Of a stretch of DNA of 64,000 bases, positions 34,631 through 43,315 are shown piece after piece (position 1 is the first letter of the stretch; the number at the start of each line of letters is the position of its first letter). The DNA is from Hymenobacter cellulosivorans (GTDB lineage: Bacteria > Bacteroidota > Bacteroidia > Cytophagales > Hymenobacteraceae). The DNA lies in NCBI RefSeq assembly GCF_022919135.1, contig NZ_CP095049.1:806001-870000 (forward strand), read 5' to 3'. The notes under the pieces are model-generated. The model searched no databases and was not told the DNA's origin. It saw only the letters and a list, made by a program, of their open reading frames with translations. The position numbers and the translations under genes were made by a program.

Positions 34631-34969
34631 ATGTCAGATTCGAAACCGGCTTCTTCAGCCGCCTCAGACCCGGGCTTACTCATCTCCTATGACGAGGGCC
34701 TTGCCTACGTTCAGCATTGGCTGAGCTCCCTTATGCACGGAGACTTAAAGCCCTGGACCGAAAAACAACAACTCAACTATTCCATGATTGTGAACCTCAA
34801 GAATGGCCGTATCCCGCGGCCCATTCCCCGATTGATTCAGAAAATCATGGCCATACTCGGCATCGAGCTGGAAGCCAAACGCGTCAGAAGGGGAACTGAC
34901 TACGTTGTGCAGTTTGCCATTCGGGACCCCAAGCAAATCCAACTCTTCCGCGCCCAAGCTTCTTCCTGA
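34631..34969 (+). CDS. Hypothetical small protein
   Basis: 112 residues from the ATG at 34631. I do not recognise a family. It has a Ser/Ala-rich start (MSDSKPASSAASDPG) and then a helical segment (EGLAYVQHWLSSLMHGD). A basic central region (LIQKIMAILGIELEAKRVRRG) is followed by a short beta-like end (YVVQFAIRD). No signal peptide, so cytoplasmic. Upstream in-frame starts exist but precede no recognisable feature. Confidence 0.5.
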   Translation: MSDSKPASSAASDPGLLISYDEGLAYVQHWLSSLMHGDLKPWTEKQQLNYSMIVNLKNGRIPRPIPRLIQKIMAILGIELEAKRVRRGTDYVVQFAIRDPKQIQLFRAQASS

Positions 34970-35335
34970 TGCCTCCCGTATCCGGCCCCCGAGTTTGGGC
35001 ACGGCGCACGAATTTCACTTTTTTAGGGCCTTTGGATCATCTACCGGTAGTTTTTCCGCTCAGGACGGTGGTAAGCTAGGTGTTCCAAGCCCCCTGAAAT
35101 TAAGAGAAGCCTTACAGTCCGGTGTGGTAGTTGGCCTGACTACCACACCGGACTGTACTTTTATGCTGGCTTTAGCCCCTTCGATATGCACCCAGCGGCC
35201 CAGGCTACATGGTCATGAGCTACGGAAGGAAGCTTGGGGAAATAGCGGGGCGCTGAACAGCCCAGCTAGAACTTTTGCCGTACTGCGCTATGCCGCCTGC
35301 CGGTCGGCCACCTGTGTACTTCTATGCTTTTGCCG
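34970..35335. other. Intergenic region with one strong hairpin
   Basis: 366 bases between the small hypothetical gene and the DUF486 gene. The only structure I see is the hairpin at 35113-35157. The rest has no gene-like frame with family features. Confidence 0.4.
35113..35163 (+). terminator. Perfect 18-bp hairpin
   Basis: TACAGTCCGGTGTGGTAG (35113-35130) and CTACCACACCGGACTGTA (35140-35157) are exactly complementary around a 9-nt loop, followed by CTTTTA. It is 143 nt after the stop of the upstream gene. Confidence 0.65.
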
Positions 35336-35707
35336 ATGAAAGGCTTCTATACCATCCTGCTGCTGACCATCTCCAACCTGTTCATGACCTTCGCCTGGTA
35401 CGGGCACTTACAGTTCAAGAAGATTTCGTGGCTGCACGGCCTGGGCCTGGTCGGCGTGATTCTGATTAGCTGGGGCCTGGCCTTTTTTGAGTACGTGTTT
35501 CAGGTGCCTGCCAACCGCCTGGGCTTCCAGGAAAATGGCGGCCCCTTCAGCCTGTTTCAACTCAAGGTGATTCAGGAAGTGGTGAGCTTGACGGTGTTCA
35601 CGCTCTGCGCCGTGTACGTATTCAAAACCGATAAACTGGGCTGGAACCACCTGTTGGGCTTCGGGCTGCTGGTGGCGGCCGTCTACGTCATCTTCAAGAA
35701 GTGGTAG
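35336..35707 (+). CDS. DMT-superfamily DUF486 membrane protein
   Basis: 123 residues. The ATG at 35336 is preferred over the one 12 nt upstream because it begins MKGFYTILLLTISN, the common start of this family. Four hydrophobic segments are visible, with conserved TFAWYGHLQFK, WGLAFFEYVFQVPANRLG and the FSLFQLKVIQEVV motif. The last segment ends AAVYVIFKKW. DUF486 proteins resemble half of a drug/metabolite transporter. The transported compound is unknown. Confidence 0.85.
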   Translation: MKGFYTILLLTISNLFMTFAWYGHLQFKKISWLHGLGLVGVILISWGLAFFEYVFQVPANRLGFQENGGPFSLFQLKVIQEVVSLTVFTLCAVYVFKTDKLGWNHLLGFGLLVAAVYVIFKKW

Positions 35708-35845
35708 GGTAGCCGTAGCGTTGACCCGGGCCTTTTCACCTAGCCCGGTATAGCCCAGCTTCGGGAAGCGCCGCGCCGGGGCAACTCCCCGAAACTGAAT
35801 GCGTAGGGAAAGCCGCGGGCCTGTGTAAGGCCTTTCCCGTTTCCT

Positions 35846-38185
35846 ATGCAAAAAATCTACCGCTGGCTGGCCCCGTTGCTGGCTGCTCTATTCCTGCTCC
35901 CTTCCTCCCTTCACGCTCAAAAAGTGGGCCTCGTGCTCAGCGGCGGCGGCGCCAAAGGCCTGGCCCACGTGGGCGTGCTCAAGCAACTCGAAAAAAACCG
36001 GGTTCCCATCGACTACATCGTGGGCACCAGCATGGGTGCCATCGTGGGCGCCCTGTACGCGGCGGGCTACTCACCCAAGGAAATCGAGGAAATTGTGCTC
36101 AAGCCCGAGTTTCAGAACTGGGTGTCGGGGGCGCCGCTCGAAGGCAAGGTGTATAACTACTACGACGTAGACCCCACCCCAGCTGCCCTGCACCTGCGCC
36201 TGGCCGTCGACTCGACCCTAAAAACGCGGGTGACGCCCAAGCTGGTCGACGACGTGACGCTGAACTACGTGCTGGCCACCATGCTGGCCCCGGCCGGCGC
36301 TATTTCGGGCTACGACTTCAACAACCTACTGGTGCCCTACCGGGCCGTGGCCTCGGAGGTATTTACCCGCGAAAAGGTGGTGCAGCGCAGCGGCTCGTTG
36401 TCGGATGCGGTGCGCAACTCCATGGCTTTTCCGCTGGCTTTTCGTCCCATCCGGCAGGCCGACGGCCGCTACCTCTTCGACGGAGCCGTGGTGGACAACT
36501 TCCCGACCGGTGTAATGCGCGAAGAATTTAAGCCCGACATCATCATCGGGGTAAACGTGGGCGACGTGGCCTTCAATAAGTACCCCAAGGAAAAGGACGA
36601 CCAGCTGCTGACCAGCACCCTGGTGTTTCTGGGCTCGAACGTGGCCGATACGACTTCGGTGGGCAAGAACGGCATCTTCATCCAGCCCAACCTGGACGGC
36701 ATCACCGCCGCCGACTTCAACAAGGTGCGCCAGCTGCTGCAGCTGGGCGAGCAGGCCGCCGATAAGAAGATGGAGCTGCTGCTCAAGCGGATTCCCCGCC
36801 GCGAAGACACCCTGGCCCTGCAGCAGCGGCGGCGGGCCTTCCAGGAAAAAGCGCCCCGGCCCGACTTCAAGCAGATAACCGTGCAGGGCCTGCCCCGCCA
36901 GCAGCAGGATTTCGTGCGCCGCTTCTTCGTGCGCAACGGCACTAGCTACTCCCCCGGCGACATTGAGGAAGGCTACTACCGCCTGGTCAACAACGACTTC
37001 TTCAACAACGTGTACCCCCGCATCCGCTACGACCAGAAGCAGGAAGGCTACGTGCTGGGCATTGATGCCCGCCAGAACAGCAACCTCACTGCCGACCTGG
37101 GCGTGATGCTCTCGACCCGCTCGATGAACAACTTCTACATCGGCGGGGCTTACCGGTACCTAAACCGCTACCTCTACACCGTGCGGGCTGATGCCACCAT
37201 CGGGCGCTTCTACAACGGGGCCCGGGGCTCGTTCCGAATCAGCATTCCGGGCCGGATTCCGCTGTATTTTGAGCCCACCGTCACGTTCAACAACTTCAAT
37301 TACCAGGACACCGGCGGCCTGCTGGGCTCCACGGCCCAGAACACCCAGCTCAGCCAGCGCGACTTCAAAACCGAGCTCCAGATTGGCTTCAGCCCCAACT
37401 ACCGCAGCCGCTACACCCTCAGCGGGGGCTTGTTCACAAACCGCGACCAGTACGCCAATACCGACGAAATCAGTTCCAACGCCACCCTCGACCTGGACCG
37501 CCTCCAGGGCGTCACGGCGGCCGGCCGCTTCGAGCGTAACTCCCTGAACCGCCGGCAGTATGCCGTTAGTGGCCGCCGCGCCGACTTCAGCGTGCGGGCG
37601 GTATCGGCCCAGGAAAAGTACACGCCCGGCACCACCGCCGGCGACCTAACCGAGCGTAGCCGCACCCACAATTTCCTGAAGGCCAGCCTCTTCATTGAAC
37701 AGTATTTCACCTTCAACAAAGTTGATTCGGTGGGCCGCAAGGTGAATGCCTGGGGCTACATCTTCGATGCCGTGGCTACTACCCAGGGTCCCTTTGCCAC
37801 CTACCGGGCTTCCCTGACTTCGGCCCCGGCCTTTTTGCCCCTGCCCGACTCCCGCACCCTGTTTCTAGACCGTTACCGGGGTACGGCCTACGCGGCCGTG
37901 GGCTTGCGCTATACCAAAGCCGTGCTGGGTCCGGTGGAGTGGCGCACCGAAATCTACGGGCACGTGCTGGTACGGCAGTGGGAGCGGCAGGAAGGCAACA
38001 CGCTGCTGGCCGAGCGCGGCAATACCATCAGCCGCCCCTACCTCACGGCCATGACCGGCTTTGTGTATCAAACGCCCGTGGGCCCGGCCTCTCTGCAGTT
38101 CATCCACTACGACGATGCCGACAACAAATTCGGCGTGTTTGCCCACATCGGCTACGTCCTCTTCCGCGACCGGTCGTTGGATTAA
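35846..38185 (+). CDS. Patatin-like phospholipase fused to POTRA and outer-membrane barrel
   Basis: 779 residues with signal peptide (LLPSSLHAQ). Patatin domain about 28-230: oxyanion GGGAKG, nucleophile GTSMG, and the catalytic Asp in FDGAVVDNFP. A POTRA-like segment follows at about 340-400 (ITVQGLPRQQQDFVRRFF, YYRLVNNDFFNNVYPRI), then an Omp85-type beta-barrel to the end (FGVFAHIGYVLF at the C-terminus). This is the order of type Vd autotransporters such as PlpD. It may deliver a lipase to the surface or act from the periplasm. Confidence 0.88.
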   Translation: MQKIYRWLAPLLAALFLLPSSLHAQKVGLVLSGGGAKGLAHVGVLKQLEKNRVPIDYIVGTSMGAIVGALYAAGYSPKEIEEIVLKPEFQNWVSGAPLEGKVYNYYDVDPTPAALHLRLAVDSTLKTRVTPKLVDDVTLNYVLATMLAPAGAISGYDFNNLLVPYRAVASEVFTREKVVQRSGSLSDAVRNSMAFPLAFRPIRQADGRYLFDGAVVDNFPTGVMREEFKPDIIIGVNVGDVAFNKYPKEKDDQLLTSTLVFLGSNVADTTSVGKNGIFIQPNLDGITAADFNKVRQLLQLGEQAADKKMELLLKRIPRREDTLALQQRRRAFQEKAPRPDFKQITVQGLPRQQQDFVRRFFVRNGTSYSPGDIEEGYYRLVNNDFFNNVYPRIRYDQKQEGYVLGIDARQNSNLTADLGVMLSTRSMNNFYIGGAYRYLNRYLYTVRADATIGRFYNGARGSFRISIPGRIPLYFEPTVTFNNFNYQDTGGLLGSTAQNTQLSQRDFKTELQIGFSPNYRSRYTLSGGLFTNRDQYANTDEISSNATLDLDRLQGVTAAGRFERNSLNRRQYAVSGRRADFSVRAVSAQEKYTPGTTAGDLTERSRTHNFLKASLFIEQYFTFNKVDSVGRKVNAWGYIFDAVATTQGPFATYRASLTSAPAFLPLPDSRTLFLDRYRGTAYAAVGLRYTKAVLGPVEWRTEIYGHVLVRQWERQEGNTLLAERGNTISRPYLTAMTGFVYQTPVGPASLQFIHYDDADNKFGVFAHIGYVLFRDRSLD

Positions 38186-38187
38186 GT

Positions 38188-38449
38188 GGTGAACTGGTGA
38201 GTTTGATGTTCACCGGGTTCTTGCGAGCAGGCACGACATTCCGTGCATGAAGCGGCGTCAATCCGTCCTCTGCTAGTGACAACCGTCCTTTTACCAGAAA
38301 GCCCTTTATTCCATCTGGCATAAAGGGCTTTTCACTGAAGGATACTCAGCACATTTCACAGGACGGATTGCCCCGGCTGCGCCTCGCAAGGACACTTTTT
38401 CAACTTACCATTTCACCACTTCACTATCTCACCGCTTCACTATCTCACC
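38188..38449. repeat. Octamer element O2 enclosing a REP-like unit
   Basis: Left arm 38188-38203 is GGTGAACT, GGTGAGTT. Right arm 38402-38449 is six inverted octamers (AACTTACC, ATTTCACC, ACTTCACT, ATCTCACC, GCTTCACT, ATCTCACC). Instead of the short core seen in the elements at 12677 and 52579, the interior is the REP-like copy B. The left arm begins 2 nt after the patatin stop; the aquaporin stop lies inside the right arm. Confidence 0.75.
38218..38394. repeat. REP-like palindromic element, copy B
   Basis: Reverse-complement relative of the element at 7344-7497. Shared blocks include CAATCCGTCC, GAAATGTGCTGAGT, AAAGCCCTT..AAGGGCTTT, CTGGTAAAAGG and AGAGGACGGATTG. The inner stem here is AAAGCCCTTTAT paired with ATAAAGGGCTTT, different from copy A but still complementary. 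The outer arms are less symmetrical than in copy A, with an extra insertion (GCACGACATTCCGTGC) on one side. Confidence 0.8.
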
Positions 38450-39281
38450 GCTTCCTGCGGGTACACTGGGGGCTCGGTGGCGTGGGGCGTGGAGGCGTGC
38501 GGGCTGTCGGGGCGGCTTCGCAGCCGGCCAGGATGGCGCAGGCCAGCTCCTCGCCTTTGTAGACACTGTTAAAGAAAACGGTAGCCAGCAGCATAGCCGC
38601 TATGGGCGCCACCCAATATAGCCACAGGCCGGTGTAGCTCTGGGCCGCCACGGCGCTGCCCAAGGTGCGGGCCGGGTTGAGGCTCATGCTGGAAAGCGGG
38701 CTTTCGAAGGTGATATAGAGCAGCAGCAGCACCCCAATCAGCCAGCCGGTCGACTTCTTCAGCCGCTCGTGGTGCAGGGCCAACAGCATGACTACCATCA
38801 GGATAAAGGAAATGACGAACTCGGCGCCGAAAGCCACCAGCTGCCCGTGCTCCTTGGGCTCGGTTACCAGGTAATTAACGGCCGGGTGGGCAAAGACAGA
38901 GCCTAAGGTCAGCTTGAGCAGCTGGCCCATCAGCAAAGCTCCGCTCAGCTGGGCCAGCATGTACCATAAGGCATCGGCCCGCCGGATTTTGCCCATTTGC
39001 CAGAAGGCAATAGTCACGGCCGGGTTAATGTGCGCCCCCGACTTCTTGCCCCATGGATTGTACACCAGCACCACAATAACCAGGCCCATGCCCAGCCCGA
39101 TACCGGCGCGGCGCAGCAAGTCCTGACCGGCCAGGGCCTGGTACACCGGCGACGCTGGGTACTCAAACAGGATGGTGAGCAGCGTGCCGCACAGCATAAA
39201 GAAACCGATGCCTGCCGCCTCCGCCGCGTAGTGCGACCAGTGTCGGTGCCAGGCGTGGCGCATTTCGGATAACAAGGTCAT
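38445..39281 (-). CDS. Aquaporin / MIP family channel
   Basis: 278 residues with six hydrophobic segments and two pore motifs: HINPAVT (NPA near 85) and LNPARTLGS (NPA near 202). The selectivity-filter Arg follows the second NPA. It passes water or small neutral solutes such as glycerol across the inner membrane. The last 25 residues (APTARTPPRPTPPSPQ...) are basic/proline-rich and look like recruited intergenic DNA; the TGA stop lies in an octamer-repeat arm. Confidence 0.9.
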   Translation of the reverse strand: MTLLSEMRHAWHRHWSHYAAEAAGIGFFMLCGTLLTILFEYPASPVYQALAGQDLLRRAGIGLGMGLVIVVLVYNPWGKKSGAHINPAVTIAFWQMGKIRRADALWYMLAQLSGALLMGQLLKLTLGSVFAHPAVNYLVTEPKEHGQLVAFGAEFVISFILMVVMLLALHHERLKKSTGWLIGVLLLLYITFESPLSSMSLNPARTLGSAVAAQSYTGLWLYWVAPIAAMLLATVFFNSVYKGEELACAILAGCEAAPTARTPPRPTPPSPQCTRRKR

Positions 39282-39346
39282 TGAATGAAAGACTACTCCT
39301 GAGCTTGGTGAAACGCTAACCCGGCGCTTCGGTTGTTACCGCCGAG

Positions 39347-41356
39347 CTAGGGCTGCACCAGAATCAGGGCTGAGGAGGCGGGTATGCTCAAGGGCTTCCC
39401 GGCTTCCACCGTCAATGTGCCCAGGCCCTTCTGGTTGATTTCCTGGCCCCGCAGCACAATGGTATAGCTGCCCGCCGGCAGGGGCACGGTAGTGGCCGCC
39501 CGGTTGCCGTTGAACAGCACCGTGATGGTACCCCAGTCATCCCCGCCAGCGTGGCCTTGCAGCTGGTAACCGATAGTGTTGGCCGGCGTTGCGGGCAGGA
39601 ACGCTAAGTGCTTTTCGACCAGCTCCCGGGTGGGCAGCCGAAAGGCCGGGTGGGTGCGGCGCAGGCCGATGAGCTTGCGGTAAAACTCGTACACGCCCGG
39701 ATACTGAGCTTTGCGGGTCCAGTCGAGCTGGTTCACGTTGTCGGGCAGGTTGTAGGAGTTGTGGGAGCCGCCCTTGGTGCGCAGAAATTCGTCGCCGACG
39801 GGCAAAAACGGAATACCCTGGCTGGTGAAGACGATGGTGTTGCTGAGCACGTCCATCCGGATGAGCTCTTCTTCCGAGGCCCCGGGGTTGGCTACGGTGA
39901 GTTTGTCCCAGAGCACCCGGTCGTCATGGCAGGCCACGTAGTTGATGGCCTGGCTGGGCTCCTTGGCCCAGGGCGCTTTAGAGTAATTCACTTTGGCATA
40001 GTCGAGCTGGGGATGCTGGGTGGCGGCCACGATGCCAAACTTCACGCTTTCTTCCAGGCCGGGCTGCCCGCTGGCAAAACCAGCCTCGTTCTGGCGGGCG
40101 TAGTGACCCTTCACCGCGTCGCGCAACTCGTCGCCGAAGGCGGCAATGCGGTCCAGCTTGGACACGTTGGCTTTCACGGCCCGCTCGGTTTCGGGCAGCG
40201 GGCTGCTGCCGGCCGTCCAGCCTTCCCCGTAGATAAAGATGCTGTGGTCAATTTCATCCAGGGCCACGCGCACGGCCCGCATGGTGCGCAAGTCCAGCAC
40301 GCCCATGAGGTCGAAGCGGAAGCCATCCACGTGGTACTCCCGGGCCCAGTACGCCACCGATTCCACGATGAGCTTGCGCACCATGGTCCGCTCGGAGGCC
40401 ACTTCATTGCCGCAGGCGGTAGCGTCGGAGTAGGTGCCATCGGGTTTCTGGCGGTAGTAATAGCCGGGCACGAGCTGGTCGAAGGAGCTGCGGGCCGCGT
40501 CGGCGGTGTGGTTGTACACCACGTCGAGCACCAGGCGCAGGTCGTGGCGGTGCAGGGTTTGCACGAGCTGCTTAAACTCCCGGATGCGGGCGGCGGGGTC
40601 AGCGGGGTTCGTAGCGTAGGAGCCCTCGGGCACGGAGTAGTGCAGCGGGTCGTAGCCCCAGTTGTAGCGGTTTTCGCTCAGCCTGCTTTCATCCACGGAG
40701 GCAAAGTCGTTGGTGGGCAGCAGGTGCAGGTGCGTAATGCCCAACTCCTGCAAGTGCTGCAAGCCGGTGCTCACGCCCTGCGGGCCCGCAGTACCGGCCT
40801 CAGTCAGGCCCAGCAACTTGCCCTTGTGCTCGATGCCCGACTGCGGGTGCATACTCAAATCCCGCACGTGAGCCTCGCCAATGACGATGTCGGTAGCCTG
40901 CTTGAGCTCGGGCCGTCGGTCGTCGGGCCAGGCGGGCGGACTCACGGTGGCCGGGTCGAGCAGGGCCCCGCGCAGACCGTTGATGCCCACGGCGTGCACA
41001 TACGGGTCGGGTACTTCGGCCATCTGCCGCCCCCCGATGGTGGCCTGCACCACGTAGAACCGACCCGGGGGCTGGGCCGGCAGCTGGTACACCCAGGTCC
41101 CGCCCACCGACTTTTCCATGGCGTAGGTGGCTGCCGGGGCTCCCCCTTCGCCTTCGGTATACAGCTTGAGCTGCAGGGCTTCGGCAGTGGGGGCCCACAC
41201 CCGCAACCGGGCTTGCCCGCGCACAAACGTCAGGCCCAGGTCGGAGCCGGTGTAGGTAGGATACGCGGCAAAATCGGGAATCTTGGAGCCGGTTTTATGG
41301 GAAACAGCGCAGGCAGAGGCCACCAGGAACAGGCTTAGGAGGAGCAAAAACTTCAT
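39347..41356 (-). CDS. pulA: Pullulanase-type glycoside hydrolase (GH13), lipoprotein
   Basis: 669 residues. The lipobox LVASAC puts the anchor Cys at 16. An N-terminal CBM48-like domain (about 40-130, LRVWAPTAEALQLKLY) precedes the GH13 barrel. YNWGYDPLHYSVPEGSYA is the type I pullulanase signature. The nucleophile Asp is in DGFRFDLMG (about 348), the acid/base Glu in YGEGW (about 376) and the third carboxylate in the NYVACHDD segment. It should debranch alpha-1,6 bonds of pullulan, starch or glycogen at the cell envelope. Confidence 0.88.
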   Translation of the reverse strand: MKFLLLLSLFLVASACAVSHKTGSKIPDFAAYPTYTGSDLGLTFVRGQARLRVWAPTAEALQLKLYTEGEGGAPAATYAMEKSVGGTWVYQLPAQPPGRFYVVQATIGGRQMAEVPDPYVHAVGINGLRGALLDPATVSPPAWPDDRRPELKQATDIVIGEAHVRDLSMHPQSGIEHKGKLLGLTEAGTAGPQGVSTGLQHLQELGITHLHLLPTNDFASVDESRLSENRYNWGYDPLHYSVPEGSYATNPADPAARIREFKQLVQTLHRHDLRLVLDVVYNHTADAARSSFDQLVPGYYYRQKPDGTYSDATACGNEVASERTMVRKLIVESVAYWAREYHVDGFRFDLMGVLDLRTMRAVRVALDEIDHSIFIYGEGWTAGSSPLPETERAVKANVSKLDRIAAFGDELRDAVKGHYARQNEAGFASGQPGLEESVKFGIVAATQHPQLDYAKVNYSKAPWAKEPSQAINYVACHDDRVLWDKLTVANPGASEEELIRMDVLSNTIVFTSQGIPFLPVGDEFLRTKGGSHNSYNLPDNVNQLDWTRKAQYPGVYEFYRKLIGLRRTHPAFRLPTRELVEKHLAFLPATPANTIGYQLQGHAGGDDWGTITVLFNGNRAATTVPLPAGSYTIVLRGQEINQKGLGTLTVEAGKPLSIPASSALILVQP

Positions 41357-41397
41357 AGAGTAAAGTTGCTCAAAAACAGGCAGGGTTGAGAATCGAG

Positions 41398-41431
41398 CTG
41401 TCCTTGCTTCACCTTGCTCGCAAGGACACAG
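41398..41431. repeat. Solo hairpin with REP-like outer arms
   Basis: CTGTCCTTGC (41398-41407) and GCAAGGACA (from 41420) are complementary around TTCACCTTGCTC. The arm matches one end of REP-like copy B (GCAAGGACA at its right edge). Confidence 0.6.
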
Positions 41432-41437
41432 AAAAAG

Positions 41438-42211
41438 CTATAACCTATTCTTCCCCACAAACTCCCGCAGCAGCCGGGCTACTTCCTGCGGAGCCTCCAG
41501 GGGCGGCAGGTGGCCCACGCCACCCAGAATTTCCAGGGGCGTGTTGTCGGGCAGGTAGGGCAAGGTTTCCAGGCCGTGGACCGAGGGCGACATAATCGGG
41601 TCGGCGCTACCGGTGAGGATAAAGCAGGGCACTTGCACCAGGCATAGGCGGGCGGCAATATTCTCCCGGCTGCCATAGCGCATCCACGCGTCCCAGGCCG
41701 GGTGCGAGGCGCGCAGGTTGTCTGCGATAATACTGGCCTTTACCGCCTCCGAGACAGGGCGCACCACGATTTTATTGAAAGTAGCGGCGGCGGCTTCCGG
41801 GCGGCCAAAGGCTTTGAGCGAGGCACTGCGCTCCTCGTCCGTCATGGGTTCGATGGTAGGCGGCGACGGGGCCACCAGCACTAATCCGCGCAGGCCCACT
41901 GGCTGTTCTGAGGCCACAAACATGGCCATTTTGGCGCCCATCGAATGGCCGACCAGCACGAAGCTGGTCAGGCCGCGCTGCTTGATGAAGGCCAGTATGT
42001 CGGCCGCGTAGTCTTCCACGGCGTAGCCCAAAGGCGGGGCCGGAGCTTGTCCGAAGCCGCGCAGGTCGGGAGCCAGGCAGTGGAAATCGGCACTCAACTC
42101 CTCCAGCACCAGCCGCCATTCCTGGCCGCTGCCGGCCCAGTAGTGCAGAAAAACGAAGGTCAGCGGCCCGGTGCCGGCTTCCAGGGCGGGTAAATCAACG
42201 GGTTGGGGCAT
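41438..42211 (-). CDS. Alpha/beta-fold hydrolase
   Basis: 257 residues from the ATG at 42211 (MPQPVDLPAL); a TTG at 42271 would add 20 residues. FVFLHYWAGSG forms the oxyanion region, GHSMGAK the nucleophile elbow, LTGSADPIM carries the Asp, and GVGHLPPLEAP the His. This is the standard catalytic triad of single-domain esterases or lactonases. No signal peptide, so cytoplasmic. The substrate is unknown. It ends close to a solo hairpin repeat. Confidence 0.82.
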   Translation of the reverse strand: MPQPVDLPALEAGTGPLTFVFLHYWAGSGQEWRLVLEELSADFHCLAPDLRGFGQAPAPPLGYAVEDYAADILAFIKQRGLTSFVLVGHSMGAKMAMFVASEQPVGLRGLVLVAPSPPTIEPMTDEERSASLKAFGRPEAAAATFNKIVVRPVSEAVKASIIADNLRASHPAWDAWMRYGSRENIAARLCLVQVPCFILTGSADPIMSPSVHGLETLPYLPDNTPLEILGGVGHLPPLEAPQEVARLLREFVGKNRL

Positions 42212-42274
42212 GAGTCGGGCAGTAGCTTTTCCATGACGTACGGAAAGCACCCGGCTTTCGGGTAAGCTCAACCA

Positions 42275-43207
42275 TTACTTCCACCGAATTTTCTGTCCGG
42301 CCTGCCCCACTTGCAGCCGCGCGGGCAGCTTGGCCAGAATTACGTCGCGCAGCGTAGCCAGCAGCGGCAGCCGCACGAAGCCGTGATGCACCACCAAGCT
42401 TACCTCCCGCACCGGCTCGGGCCCCACAAAGCGCTTCACCATCGGGTTCTGGCCCACTTCCTCCAGCACCGACAGCTCGGGTACCAGCGTGTAGCCGTTG
42501 GTGCGCGCCACCAGCTGCTTGAGCGTTTCAATGGAGCCGCTTTCGTAGGTGTAGGGCCGGGGCGTGGTCGGGGCGGGCGGGTTGCACAGGTTGAGCACCT
42601 GATGGCGAAAGCAGTGCCCCTGCTGCAAGAGCCACAGGCCGTCGGCGTCGAGGTCAACGGGTTCGAGCAGCGCTTTGGTATACAGCGGATGTCCTTCGGC
42701 CACATAGCCCAGAAATGGCTCTTCCAGCACCGGAATTTCGCGCAAAGCCCGGTCGTCGAGGGGCGTTACGAGCAGGCCCACGTCGAGGGTGTGCCCCTTG
42801 AGCCGCTCCATTATCTGGGCCGACTGCAGCTCCTCTACGTGCAGGTGCAGGCCGGGGTAGCGCTCGGCCAATTCGACCAGAAACAGCGGCACTAAGTAGG
42901 GTGCCAGCGTGGGAATGACACCTAGACGCAGCTCGCCCACCACGTCGCCTTTTTCGAGCTGCACTACTTCCTGCAATTGCTGCACCTCGCGCAGCACTTG
43001 CCGGGCCTGCTGCACTACTTTGGCCCCCACCGCCGTGGGCCGCACGCCCTTGGGGGTCCGGTCGAAGAGCAGCACGCCCAGCTCTTCTTCCAGTTTCTGC
43101 ACCTGCATACTGAGCGTGGGCTGAGTCACAAAGCACTTCTCGGCGGCCAGCACGAATTGCCGGTGCGTATCCAGGGCCACGAGGTATTCCAGCTGCTGTA
43201 CGGTCAT
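42275..43207 (-). CDS. oxyR: OxyR-type LysR regulator of the peroxide response
   Basis: 310 residues. The winged-helix N-terminus begins MTVQQLEYLVALDTHRQF, followed by a helix-turn-helix (FVTQPTLSMQVQKLEEELG). The redox centre GHCFRHQVLNLC places cysteines at 199 and 208, exactly the E. coli OxyR positions, so H2O2 sensing by disulphide formation is likely. The catalase gene at 47177 is a natural target. A minus-strand TATCTTTG ends about 5 nt upstream of the start codon, which would give an almost leaderless message. Confidence 0.88.
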   Translation of the reverse strand: MTVQQLEYLVALDTHRQFVLAAEKCFVTQPTLSMQVQKLEEELGVLLFDRTPKGVRPTAVGAKVVQQARQVLREVQQLQEVVQLEKGDVVGELRLGVIPTLAPYLVPLFLVELAERYPGLHLHVEELQSAQIMERLKGHTLDVGLLVTPLDDRALREIPVLEEPFLGYVAEGHPLYTKALLEPVDLDADGLWLLQQGHCFRHQVLNLCNPPAPTTPRPYTYESGSIETLKQLVARTNGYTLVPELSVLEEVGQNPMVKRFVGPEPVREVSLVVHHGFVRLPLLATLRDVILAKLPARLQVGQAGQKIRWK

Positions 43208-43315
43208 GGGGCAAAGATAAGGGTTGACTATACCCTGCTCCGGTTCTATCAGGCTCTCTTATACAACAAGCCGGCAACCCATCCGTAGTTCAGGTGCTTA
43301 CTGTTTGCGCGGCGC

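Noticed and set aside
43228..43249. OxyR operator (two CTAT elements) upstream of oxyR
   Set aside because: Only two short tetramers, and the spacing does not fit the four ATAG elements at 10-bp intervals of known OxyR sites.
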